From Caryophanales bacterium UBA1737 (lineage in GTDB: Bacteria; Bacillota_I; Bacilli_A; ML615J-28; CAG-313): 64,000 bases of DNA. Positions 1 to 8,531 of the stretch are shown piece after piece. The notes beneath the pieces were generated by a model. The model did not search any database, was not told the origin of the DNA, and was given only the letters and a program-made list of their open reading frames with translations. The stretch's first letter is position 1, and each line of letters opens with the position of its first letter. The position numbers were made by a program, and so were the translations under genes. The stretch lies in contig DCIB01000009.1 in NCBI GenBank assembly GCA_002315915.1, positions 54,206-118,205 of the forward strand. Reading direction: 5' to 3'.

Positions 1-1
1 A

Positions 2-3000
2 TATTTATATGATTGTCAAAATAATGATGAACACATTCATTATTTTGACAATAATAATGATAATTCTATATGGACATTAGATGATAATAATACAAGTTCA
101 TTATTAAAATGTATTGGTGGTGTTATCTATAATGGTAATAAAGCGATAAATTCATATAATAAATTATCTTTATATAATATTAATTTTATTGGAAACATAA
201 ATGGTGCTGTATGTTGTGATACAAGTGAAGAATTAAATATATATAATTGTAACTTTATTTCTAATATAGGAAATACTAATGGTGGAGCCATAGAAGTAAA
301 TGCTAATACAAATATATATGATTCTACCTTTAAATATAATAAAGCTTCAACTTGGGGTGGTGCAATCATTATTGATTGCATGACTTCTGGAGATTCTTAT
401 ATTGCAACTAAAGCATTAATTAGTGGATGTATATTTGAAGAAAATAGTGCAGCTATTGGTGCTGCAATATATGTTAAAAATTCTATACTTACATTATCTA
501 ATACTTCTATTACTAATAATACCGCAACTTATTCTGCAGGTGGTGTATATTTAAGATATGATACTAATGCATGTTTAGTTGAAGGAACTTTAATTACTAT
601 GGATGATGGTTCTTTTAAATCTATTGAAGATTTAAAAGAAGGTGATTTAGTTAAATCATTTAATCATTTAACAGGAGAATATGTAGATAGTAAAGTATAT
701 CTTATATATAAAGGTAATAGTAAAAGTGAATACTTTACTTTAAATTTTAAATCAGGTAATAGTTTATCAATAGTTGGAGTACATGATTTATTTAATAAAG
801 AAGAAAATAAATATGTAAGAATATCTTCTTCAAATTATTCATCATATATAGGTAAACACTTTTTTGATGCAACAAACAACACATGGGATATATTAGAAAG
901 TGTAACACTTTCTAATGACACAAAAGAATATTATTCTATATATACTGAATCTACATTTAATGTTATATCTAATAATATGTTAACTATACCTAATGATGTT
1001 GATTTTGAATATGAAATATTTGAATTTAATAATGATTTAACAATTAATCAAGATATATTAAATCAAGATATTAAAAAGTATGGATTATTAGACTTTAATG
1101 ATTGTGAAATCATTAAAGATTTAGATGATTATAATAAATTTAATGCTCAATATTATTATATTTGGTTAGGTAAACTAAATAATGATTATATATCAAGTAT
1201 ATTATCTGGTTATATAGATTTAAATTATTCTAATGATTTATTATGTTTTATGTCTTTTGGAAATAGTATTTTAACATATGATACATATGGAAATGATACT
1301 AATATTCAAACAGATACTGTTGAAACATGGCTTATTGTATGTGATAAAACAGTAATTAAAGATAATATAGTAGATGAAGGAGATGATACTTATACATCTA
1401 ATCTTTTATTTGATGATTCAAATGCTATTAACTTATATGTAGTAGGAACAGAAGATGTAGAAATAGGATTATATAATACAAGCGGATCATTAAAATCATT
1501 TGAAACATCAAAAAATGATTATCGTAATATATTTACATGTGATAAAGACGGATATGCATTATTCACAAGATATGATAGTGATAATGAAGTTTATTATTTT
1601 AATATAGAACAAGGTTATAAAATCATATATAATGCAAACGGTGGAACAGGAACTGTTCCAACCGACAGCATTATATATGAATCAAATGAATCTATTACAT
1701 TTAAAACAAATACTTTAACTAAAAAAGGATATGCATTTAAAGGTTGGGCATTATCAAATAATGCATCAACTAATTTATCATCTTATAGTATTACATCTAC
1801 TGATGCTACTAATTATACAATTACTTTATATGCAGTATGGGGAGAAAAGAAAACTATAAATGTTTTAATCAGTGGTAAAGATGATAATTATCATCAAGAA
1901 AAAGTATATTTTGGTGAAACACCAGTATATTATTATACTGCAACAGATTCTTTAACTGATTTAAAATTTAAATGGGATACAAGTGTTGATGGAGTATATA
2001 CAAATACAACTCCTACAACAGTAGGAAAACATACTGGTTTAATATATCGTGATGAAGATGATAATTATAAAGAATTCTCTCGTGCTTTTACTTTAGTAAT
2101 AGGTTATAAAGTTACTTATAATGCAAATGGTGCTCAAGGTAGTGTTCCTATAGATAATTTATATTATGGAATAGATTATACAACTGATAATACATTCCCT
2201 AATCCATCTACTTTATCAAAACTAGGTTATACATTCTATGGATGGAATACTTTACCTGATGGAACTGGAACAATTTATTTACCAAATACAAAATCACCAA
2301 TTAATAATAATACAGTATTTTATGCTATGTGGGCTAATGTAATAGATGAAGAACCATCAAGTACTAATGATTACAAAGTAAAAGTATTAGATGCTGCAGC
2401 ATCTAATACTTATCAATGGTATAAAGGAAACTTATGTTGGAATCCAGCAATTAATAATTCTTTCTTAGAACTTACATTTGGTATTAATAATAACAATAAT
2501 ATTACTTCAGGTTATTTTATTTTTGCTGGTGTAAATATGATAACTTTTACTTATAAAGGATCATATACATCTCCTAAATTAAGATTTAAATCAACATCTT
2601 TATTTAATGATATTAGTTTAGATAGTAATGGATATTATAATGTTGAATTTGATGATGAAAATAGTGTATCATTATGTTTTGAATCTGAATTTAATATTAC
2701 TGATGTTGAATTATATGATTATAATTTTATTATAATCAATAATGAAACATCACCTAAAATAATAAACGCAAATGAAGATTGTTTATATAAATGTATTATT
2801 ACTTCACCTAGTGGTGGTATAACCTCATCTCATATAATTAAAACTAATAAAATAGTATTTGATTCAAATAGTGGAGAAGGAACTTTACCATCTGATATAT
2901 ATCAACTATCTGGTAGAAGTATTTCATTACCAAAATCTTCCCTTACAAAAGATAATAAAGATTTTATTGGATGGGCTACAACTGCTGATGCAGTAGAAGC

Positions 3001-3229
3001 TATTAACACTTTTAATGTATTAGCAGATACTACATTATATGCTGTATGGAAAGATAAACAAATAGATACTAGTTTAATCATATTATTTAGTATAATTATT
3101 GTTTTAATAATTATTATTGAATTATATATATGTTGGAAAGTTGAAATTAATAAAGGAAAAACTAAACGTATATTTAAATTCTTAGATCCGATATTTAAAA
3201 ATCTTATTAAGTTATTTCTAAAGAAATAA
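2..3229 (+). CDS. giant membrane-anchored surface protein (partial, N-terminus off window)
   Basis: The frame is open at the window edge, so the true start lies upstream; about 1,075 codons are visible. In order: degenerate right-handed beta-helix repeats of the polymorphic Pmp type up to about nt 570 (recurring GGAI and FxxN patterns, e.g. FKYNKAS then GGAI); a Hint domain from Cys at nt 572 to about nt 1000; a stretch to about nt 1615 without a family I can name; three Listeria-Bacteroides (InlB-B/Flg_new) repeats near nt 1618-1845, 2100-2335 and 2850-3050, each with a YxANG/FDSNSG opening, a G[YF]xFxGW core and a final YAVW/YAMW; an Ig-like segment between repeats 1 and 2; one hydrophobic helix near nt 3071-3130 and a Lys-rich tail of about 30 residues. 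The topology implies an extracellular adhesin-like protein held by a C-terminal helix rather than by an LPXTG signal, which I do not see. Function is inferred from architecture only. Confidence 0.85.
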   Translation, partial: YLYDCQNNDEHIHYFDNNNDNSIWTLDDNNTSSLLKCIGGVIYNGNKAINSYNKLSLYNINFIGNINGAVCCDTSEELNIYNCNFISNIGNTNGGAIEVNANTNIYDSTFKYNKASTWGGAIIIDCMTSGDSYIATKALISGCIFEENSAAIGAAIYVKNSILTLSNTSITNNTATYSAGGVYLRYDTNACLVEGTLITMDDGSFKSIEDLKEGDLVKSFNHLTGEYVDSKVYLIYKGNSKSEYFTLNFKSGNSLSIVGVHDLFNKEENKYVRISSSNYSSYIGKHFFDATNNTWDILESVTLSNDTKEYYSIYTESTFNVISNNMLTIPNDVDFEYEIFEFNNDLTINQDILNQDIKKYGLLDFNDCEIIKDLDDYNKFNAQYYYIWLGKLNNDYISSILSGYIDLNYSNDLLCFMSFGNSILTYDTYGNDTNIQTDTVETWLIVCDKTVIKDNIVDEGDDTYTSNLLFDDSNAINLYVVGTEDVEIGLYNTSGSLKSFETSKNDYRNIFTCDKDGYALFTRYDSDNEVYYFNIEQGYKIIYNANGGTGTVPTDSIIYESNESITFKTNTLTKKGYAFKGWALSNNASTNLSSYSITSTDATNYTITLYAVWGEKKTINVLISGKDDNYHQEKVYFGETPVYYYTATDSLTDLKFKWDTSVDGVYTNTTPTTVGKHTGLIYRDEDDNYKEFSRAFTLVIGYKVTYNANGAQGSVPIDNLYYGIDYTTDNTFPNPSTLSKLGYTFYGWNTLPDGTGTIYLPNTKSPINNNTVFYAMWANVIDEEPSSTNDYKVKVLDAAASNTYQWYKGNLCWNPAINNSFLELTFGINNNNNITSGYFIFAGVNMITFTYKGSYTSPKLRFKSTSLFNDISLDSNGYYNVEFDDENSVSLCFESEFNITDVELYDYNFIIINNETSPKIINANEDCLYKCIITSPSGGITSSHIIKTNKIVFDSNSGEGTLPSDIYQLSGRSISLPKSSLTKDNKDFIGWATTADAVEAINTFNVLADTTLYAVWKDKQIDTSLIILFSIIIVLIIIIELYICWKVEINKGKTKRIFKFLDPIFKNLIKLFLKK
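572..1000 (+). other. Hint (hedgehog/intein-type) self-processing domain inside the surface protein
   Basis: The domain opens with CLVEGTLITMDDG, matching the Hint A block (nucleophile Cys followed by GT.I), continues with SIEDLKEGDLV, and has a B-block-like GVHDLF with the conserved His near nt 782. The C-terminal strand, YYSIYTESTFNVISNNMLT, looks like the F/G region of Hint folds, but the His-Asn pair plus Cys/Ser/Thr needed for intein protein ligation is not present. That suggests cleavage or ester transfer of the bacterial-intein-like or hedgehog sort, rather than splicing. Boundaries are approximate; the C-terminal one is uncertain. Confidence 0.75.
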
Positions 3230-3240
3230 TAATATTAACG

Positions 3241-3274
3241 ATAGCACCTGTAAAACAGGTGCTATTAGTTTTTT
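3241..3274 (+). terminator. rho-independent terminator of the surface protein gene
   Basis: Perfect 10-bp stem (ATAGCACCTG with CAGGTGCTAT, loop TAAAA) followed by a run of seven T. It sits 11 nt after the stop codon. Confidence 0.9.
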
Positions 3275-3329
3275 TAATTTAATAATATTTTATGATAAAA
3301 TATTATTAAATAATTAAAGAGGTTTTATT

Positions 3330-4556
3330 ATGGATAAAGAAAGAATAAGAAAATATGCAGAATTATTAGTTAAAAAAGGGTCTAATGTACAAAAAAATCA
3401 AGAATTTAATATTTATATTAATTGTGATCAAGAAGAATTTGCTAGTTTATTAATAGAAGAAGCTTATAAAGCTGGAGCATCTATTGTAAGAGTAGAATGG
3501 TTAAGTGATTTATGTGATAAAGTATCATATATAAATGGAACAATAGAAAACTTATCTAAATATGAAAAATGGCAAATAGAAAAGTTAGAACATCGTGCAT
3601 CAACTCTACCAGCAAAACTATATATGGTATCAAGTGATCCAGATGCATTAAATGGAGTAGATCAAGCTAAAGTTGCTAAAATAAGACAATTAAAATATAA
3701 TGTATTAAAACCATTTAGAGAAAGATGGGAAAATAAAGAACAATGGTGTATAGCAGCAATACCAAGTATTGCTTGGGCTAAAAAAGTATTCCCAAATTTA
3801 CAAGATAATGATGCTTTAGAAGCATTATGGAAAGCAATATTAGATTCATCACGTGTATTTGATGATCCAATCCATGAATGGATTGATCATTCAAATAAAA
3901 TACATGAAAGATGTAATTATTTAAATAATTTACATTTAAAAGAATTAAGATATACATCAAGTAATGGAACTAACTTTAGAGTAGGATTAATTGATGATGG
4001 AATATTTGCTGGAGGATCAGAAGTAACATTAGATACAAACATTGAAATAAATCCAAATATTCCATCAGAAGAAATATTTACATCCCCTAAAAAAGGAGAT
4101 TGTGATGGAATAGTATATGCTACTAAACCACTTTCATATCAAGGAGAATTAATAGAAGATTTCTCTATTAGATTTGAAAATGGTAAAGCTGTAGAAGTAC
4201 ATGCTAATAAAGGAGAAGAATTATTAAAGCATATGATATCTATGGATGAAGGTTCATCTATGCTAGGTGAATGTGCACTAATTAGTTATGATTCACCTAT
4301 TAATAATACTAATATTCTTTTTTATGAAACATTATTTGATGAGAATGCCGCATGTCACCTAGCATTAGGAGCTGGATTTACTAACCTTATTAAAGATTAT
4401 GAATTATATACTCAAGAAGAACTATATGATAAAGGTATTAATGATTCTATGATTCATGTTGATTTTATGATAGGATCTAATGATTTATCAATAATAGGTA
4501 TTACTCAAGATAATAAAGAAGTAGTAATATTTAAAAACGGTAATTTTGTATTTTAA
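3330..4556 (+). CDS. pepS: M29-family aminopeptidase (PepS/AmpS type)
   Basis: A 408-residue protein of the usual length for thermophilic-aminopeptidase (M29) enzymes, which remove N-terminal residues from peptides in the cytoplasm using two metal ions. Family landmarks are visible: the N-terminal YAELLVKKG helix, GECALIS (ligand Glu near residue 312), FYETLFDENAACHLALG (His ligand), and HVDFMIG near the C-terminus (His and Asp ligands). The start is supported by AAAGAGG about 8 nt upstream. It stands alone between two terminators and shows nothing unusual; it would supply amino acids from imported peptides. Confidence 0.9.
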   Translation: MDKERIRKYAELLVKKGSNVQKNQEFNIYINCDQEEFASLLIEEAYKAGASIVRVEWLSDLCDKVSYINGTIENLSKYEKWQIEKLEHRASTLPAKLYMVSSDPDALNGVDQAKVAKIRQLKYNVLKPFRERWENKEQWCIAAIPSIAWAKKVFPNLQDNDALEALWKAILDSSRVFDDPIHEWIDHSNKIHERCNYLNNLHLKELRYTSSNGTNFRVGLIDDGIFAGGSEVTLDTNIEINPNIPSEEIFTSPKKGDCDGIVYATKPLSYQGELIEDFSIRFENGKAVEVHANKGEELLKHMISMDEGSSMLGECALISYDSPINNTNILFYETLFDENAACHLALGAGFTNLIKDYELYTQEELYDKGINDSMIHVDFMIGSNDLSIIGITQDNKEVVIFKNGNFVF

Positions 4557-4560
4557 AATA

Positions 4561-4598
4561 AACTTGTTCGTTTATATTGAACGAACAAGTTAATTTTT
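4561..4598 (+). terminator. terminator after pepS
   Basis: Perfect 12-bp stem (AACTTGTTCGTT with AACGAACAAGTT) with a 7-nt loop and a T-rich tail. Confidence 0.85.
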
Positions 4599-4623
4599 AT
4601 ATAATATAGGTAGGTGGATAAAT

Positions 4624-5481
4624 ATGCTTGATTTAACTAAAATGAATTATAATGTAAAAGAAGATATTGAATTATATAATCATTGTGATTATTTTAATAA
4701 TGATGAATTATTAAAAAGAACTAAATTAAATAAAAATACATTATATAAAATTATTCAAGATAATTTATTTGTAGATGAAATTAATGAAAAAATATATACT
4801 TATTTTTATGATAATAAATATAATATAAATTATGTTAAATCTAGTTTTCTTCTAAATAATTCTAATAATAAAATATTATTTCATGGATCTAAATATGGTT
4901 TAAAGATGGTAACTATTGATGGATCTAGAAATAAATGTGATTTTGGAAGTGGATTTTATCTTGGAGAATCATATATTCAAGCATCTTCATTTATATATGA
5001 AAATGAACAATCTTCAGTATATTCTTTTGAATGTAATTTAGAAGATTTAAAAATTTTAAATTTTAAATCTTCTAAAGAATGGCTTATTGCAATATGCTAT
5101 TATAGAGGAACTATAAATAAATATTCAAATTCTAAAATAGTGCAAGATATAATTAAACAAATTGAACAATCAGATATAATTATTGCACCAATAGCAGATA
5201 ATAAAATGTTTAATATCATGAATCTATTTGCAAGTGGTGATATTAATATAGATGTTACTGTAAAAGCATTAGAAGCATCTAATTTAGGTCTACAATACGT
5301 TTTTAAAACTCAAAAAGCAATTGATAAATTAATACCTATTGATAGATATTATATTTGTGATAAGGAAAGAATAGATATTAGAAATAAAGTAATAGATAGA
5401 TCTAGTAAAGTAGATAATATATTAAAAGAAGCATTAAGATTATATCGAAATGGTTTATTTATTGAAGAGGTATTAAAATGA
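4624..5481 (+). CDS. HTH plus DUF3990-like ADP-ribosyltransferase-fold protein, candidate toxin
   Basis: 285 residues. The N-terminal ~50 residues contain a short helix-turn-helix-like stretch (NDELLKRTKLNKNTLYKI). From about residue 86 the sequence matches the DUF3990 pattern: LFHGS with His near residue 87, then DFGSGFYLGE near 105-112, later SDIIIAPIADN and LQYVFKT. DUF3990 proteins are PARP-like ADP-ribosyltransferase folds, often encoded with small antitoxin-like partners. The ribosome site AGGTGG lies 5 nt before the ATG. The TGA stop overlaps the next ATG (ATGA), so the two genes are translationally coupled. Target and activity are unknown; the toxin role is inferred from family and arrangement. 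Confidence 0.7.
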   Translation: MLDLTKMNYNVKEDIELYNHCDYFNNDELLKRTKLNKNTLYKIIQDNLFVDEINEKIYTYFYDNKYNINYVKSSFLLNNSNNKILFHGSKYGLKMVTIDGSRNKCDFGSGFYLGESYIQASSFIYENEQSSVYSFECNLEDLKILNFKSSKEWLIAICYYRGTINKYSNSKIVQDIIKQIEQSDIIIAPIADNKMFNIMNLFASGDINIDVTVKALEASNLGLQYVFKTQKAIDKLIPIDRYYICDKERIDIRNKVIDRSSKVDNILKEALRLYRNGLFIEEVLK

Positions 5482-5993
5482 AAGAATTAGATACTAATGG
5501 AATATATATTTGTGATAATTTAGGTAAATTATTTGCTTTATCAACAAAAGAAGATTACTCTAGTCCTATTTTTTTAAGAAGATTTTTACACTCAGATGTG
5601 ATAGAAAAGTTTGAAAAACATCAATCTGCTTTTATAACTCCTTTTACAGATGAATTAATAGAGGATATTAATAATCAATTTGGTAAAAGTGAATATGGCA
5701 CTATTAAATATAATATAGATGCAATGTATTGGTTAGGATATGTTTATGGTTATATATCATATACTAGAGATTGTAAAATAAGAATACTTTTAAAAGTATT
5801 TAATCCAAATGATTTAATAAAGTATTATCCATCATATCACTCTCAAAGTAATGAATGGGTTATAGATACTCTTTTAAAACAGTATAATTTAACTGAGAAT
5901 TTTTTTGATAATAATTGGCGTTTTTTACAAACATTAATGAAATATAGTAAAATATATAATTTGAATAGATTTCATAAAGATGATGAACAATAG
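5478..5993 (+). CDS. small partner of the ADP-ribosyltransferase-like gene, candidate antitoxin
   Basis: 171 residues, no signal peptide or membrane segment. Overlaps the upstream gene by 4 nt (ATGA). Its core reads F-L-x-S-x-x-x-x-x-F near residues 35-46, followed by MYWLGYVYGYISY and a PSYHSQSNEW segment. The same order (F-I-N-S, FE-x-GNP, VYWTGWILAQLQW, NPLHEASVD) appears in the XRE-linked protein at 16948-17586, which suggests a shared module that I call YWxG here. Unlike that protein it has no C-terminal XRE domain. I infer it neutralises the upstream protein; no direct evidence. Confidence 0.6.
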   Translation: MKELDTNGIYICDNLGKLFALSTKEDYSSPIFLRRFLHSDVIEKFEKHQSAFITPFTDELIEDINNQFGKSEYGTIKYNIDAMYWLGYVYGYISYTRDCKIRILLKVFNPNDLIKYYPSYHSQSNEWVIDTLLKQYNLTENFFDNNWRFLQTLMKYSKIYNLNRFHKDDEQ

Positions 5994-6008
5994 TTCATCA
6001 TCTTTATT
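5976..6008 (+). terminator. terminator overlapping the end of the candidate TA unit
   Basis: Perfect 13-bp stem (AAAGATGATGAAC with GTTCATCATCTTT), loop AATA. The stop codon TAG lies at the loop/stem junction, so the last coding codons form the 5' arm. Confidence 0.8.
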
Positions 6009-6122
6009 AATTATATTTAGTTAAATTTTAAATGAAAATATTTTCATTTTAATTGGAATTTTAGGATAATATTTAGTAAAATAGTAATGTAAAATACAAT
6101 TTCTAAAGAAATGGAGGTGCCT

Positions 6123-6623
6123 ATGGGCGCAAAGTTAATTATTAAAGAAGATCAAATATTAGATCTTAAAAGAAGAATGGCCGAGCATAAGAAAAAACCT
6201 GGACCATTAATGCCATCTCTTCATGATGCACAATCAATCTTTGGTTGCGTTCCTCTAGAAGTTCAAAAGATTATTGCTGATGAACTTGGAGAATCAATTG
6301 CAAAGATTAATGGTGTAGTAACATTTTATTCACGTTTTACTATTGAACCTGTTGGTAAACATACAGTATCTGTATGTTTAGGAACAGCATGTTATGTAAA
6401 GGGTTCACAAACTGTATTAGATGAATTATCAAATGTATTAGGTATTAAACCTGGAGAAACAACAGAAGATGGATTATTTACATTATCTGCTTGTAGATGT
6501 ATTGGAGCATGTGGATTATCACCAGCAATGACAATTGATGGTCAAGTAACTGCACAAGCTACTCCTGCTATTGCAAGAAAAGCTTTAGAAGCTTTAATTG
6601 CAGAAGAAAAAGGAAATAAATAG
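6123..6623 (+). CDS. hydC: NuoE-like [2Fe-2S] subunit of NADH-linked [FeFe] hydrogenase
   Basis: 166 residues in the thioredoxin-like [2Fe-2S] family (24-kDa/NuoE, HydC in bifurcating hydrogenases). The four cluster cysteines are seen in CLGTACYVKGS and CRCIGACG. An earlier in-frame ATG exists at 6111, but GGAGGTG at 6113-6119 places the real start at 6123. It is first in a tight operon with the NuoF-like and HydA subunits (13-17 nt gaps). It carries electrons between the flavin subunit and the catalytic subunit. Confidence 0.9.
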   Translation: MGAKLIIKEDQILDLKRRMAEHKKKPGPLMPSLHDAQSIFGCVPLEVQKIIADELGESIAKINGVVTFYSRFTIEPVGKHTVSVCLGTACYVKGSQTVLDELSNVLGIKPGETTEDGLFTLSACRCIGACGLSPAMTIDGQVTAQATPAIARKALEALIAEEKGNK

Positions 6624-6636
6624 GAGGATATAAATT

Positions 6637-8514
6637 ATGACTTTAGAAAAATTATTAGAAATTAAAGCTGCAAATTTAGATTCTCTAAATATGCGTTTAC
6701 CTGGTTTTGATGCTGCAAAATATAATGGTAAGATCAAACGTCAAATTGCCGTTTGTGGTGGTACAGGATGTAAATCAAGTCATTCATTTGAATTAAAAGC
6801 TGAATTTGACAAAGTAATTAAAGAAAAAGGCTTAGAAGATACTGTATTAGTATATTTAAGTGGATGTTTTGGTTTATGTGCACAAGGACCAATTGTTGTA
6901 GTATTTCCAGATGAAGTATTCTATGGACATGTAAAAAAAGAAGATGTATTACCAATCATTGAAGGACATATCATGAATGGTGTAATCTATGAAAAATGTG
7001 TTCATAAAGAAGTTGTAGATGGTATTAAACAAACTAAATTATTTAATGAAATGAATTTCTATGTTAAACAAACAAGAATTGCATTAAACAATTGTGGATT
7101 TGTTGATCCAGAAAACATTTATGATTATATTACTCGTGATGGTTACCAAGGTATTTGTAAAGCAGTAACTACTATGACTCCAGAAGAAGTAGTAAAAGCT
7201 ATTACTGATTCAGGACTTCGTGGTCGTGGAGGAGCAGGATTCTCTACTGGATTAAAATGGAGTTTTGCTGCTAAGAATCCTGGACCTAAATTTATGATAT
7301 GTAATGCCGATGAAGGTGACCCAGGAGCATTCATGGATGAATCTGTATTAGAAGGTGATCCAAATGCTGTTATAGAAGGTATGGAAATAGCAGGTTATGC
7401 AATAGGTGCATCACAAGGTTATATCTATTGTCGTGCTGAATATCCTTTAGCAGTTGAAAGAATTAATAAAGCTATTAAAGCTGCTTATGAAAATGGATTA
7501 CTTGGTAAAAACTTATTTGGTACAGATTTCTCATTTGATCTAGAAGTAAGACTTGGTGCAGGTGCATTCGTATGTGGAGAAGAAACTGCATTAATAGCTT
7601 CTATTGAAGGTGAACGTGGTATGCCAAGAAATAAACCACCTTTCCCTGCAAATGAAGGTTTATGGAAACGTCCTACTGTTATTAATAACGTAGAAACTCT
7701 AGCTAATATTGCCCAAATTATTAGAAATGGTGTTGAATGGTTTACATCTATTGGTACAGAAAAATCTAAAGGTACTAAAGTATTCTCACTTGGAGGAAAA
7801 ATTAATAATACAGGTTTAGTTGAAATTCCAATGGGAACAACACTTCGTCAAGTTATATTTGATATAGGTGGAGGAATCCCTAAAGGAAAGAAATTTAAAG
7901 CTGTTCAAACAGGTGGACCATCTGGTGGATGCTTAACTGAAAAAGACTTAGATACTCCAATTGATTATGATAACTTAATTGCCGCAGGATCTATGATGGG
8001 TTCTGGTGGTATGATTGTTATGGATGAAGATAACTGTATGGTAGACGTAGCTAGATTCTTCTTAGATTTTACTGTTGATGAATCATGTGGTAAATGTACT
8101 CCATGTCGTGAAGGAACTAAGAGAATGCTTGAAATCTTAAATAAGATTTGTGCAGGAAAAGGATCTATGGATGACTTAACACAATTAAAAGAACTAGCTT
8201 TAAGTATTAAAGACTCAGCTCTATGTGGTCTAGGACAAACAGCTCCAAACCCAGTATTATCAACTCTTAATAACTTCTATGATGAATATGTAGCTCATGT
8301 TACAGAACATCGTTGTCCAGCAGGTGTATGTAAAGAATTAATTCATTATACTATTACAGATAAATGTGTAGGATGCGGTCTATGTGCTAAAGGATGTCCT
8401 GCAGGTGCTATATCTGGTGAATTTAAATCTAAACATACAATTGATATTAAGAAATGTATCAAATGTGGTGCATGTAAAGCTCAATGTAAAGTTGATGCTA
8501 TAGTTACTAAATAA
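6637..8514 (+). CDS. hydB: NuoF-like flavin/NADH subunit of [FeFe] hydrogenase
   Basis: 625 residues, normal for HydB/HndC. Domains: N-terminal thioredoxin-like [2Fe-2S] (CGGTGCKSS then CFGLCAQGP), central NADH- and FMN-binding region (GLRGRGGAGFSTGLKW, GAGAFVCGEETALI), the [4Fe-4S] motif ESCGKCTPCREG, and a C-terminal bacterial ferredoxin with two CxxCxxCxxxC motifs (CVGCGLCAKGC, CIKCGACKAQC). It oxidises NADH in the cytoplasm and passes electrons on to HydA; in bifurcating trimers, ferredoxin electrons enter too. Whether this one bifurcates cannot be told from sequence alone. Confidence 0.93.
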   Translation: MTLEKLLEIKAANLDSLNMRLPGFDAAKYNGKIKRQIAVCGGTGCKSSHSFELKAEFDKVIKEKGLEDTVLVYLSGCFGLCAQGPIVVVFPDEVFYGHVKKEDVLPIIEGHIMNGVIYEKCVHKEVVDGIKQTKLFNEMNFYVKQTRIALNNCGFVDPENIYDYITRDGYQGICKAVTTMTPEEVVKAITDSGLRGRGGAGFSTGLKWSFAAKNPGPKFMICNADEGDPGAFMDESVLEGDPNAVIEGMEIAGYAIGASQGYIYCRAEYPLAVERINKAIKAAYENGLLGKNLFGTDFSFDLEVRLGAGAFVCGEETALIASIEGERGMPRNKPPFPANEGLWKRPTVINNVETLANIAQIIRNGVEWFTSIGTEKSKGTKVFSLGGKINNTGLVEIPMGTTLRQVIFDIGGGIPKGKKFKAVQTGGPSGGCLTEKDLDTPIDYDNLIAAGSMMGSGGMIVMDEDNCMVDVARFFLDFTVDESCGKCTPCREGTKRMLEILNKICAGKGSMDDLTQLKELALSIKDSALCGLGQTAPNPVLSTLNNFYDEYVAHVTEHRCPAGVCKELIHYTITDKCVGCGLCAKGCPAGAISGEFKSKHTIDIKKCIKCGACKAQCKVDAIVTK

Positions 8515-8531
8515 GAAGGAGGTATATAATT

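Noticed and set aside
127..381. Minus-strand open frame opposite the surface protein
   Set aside because: Antisense shadow of an AT-rich repetitive gene; no ribosome site or family match.
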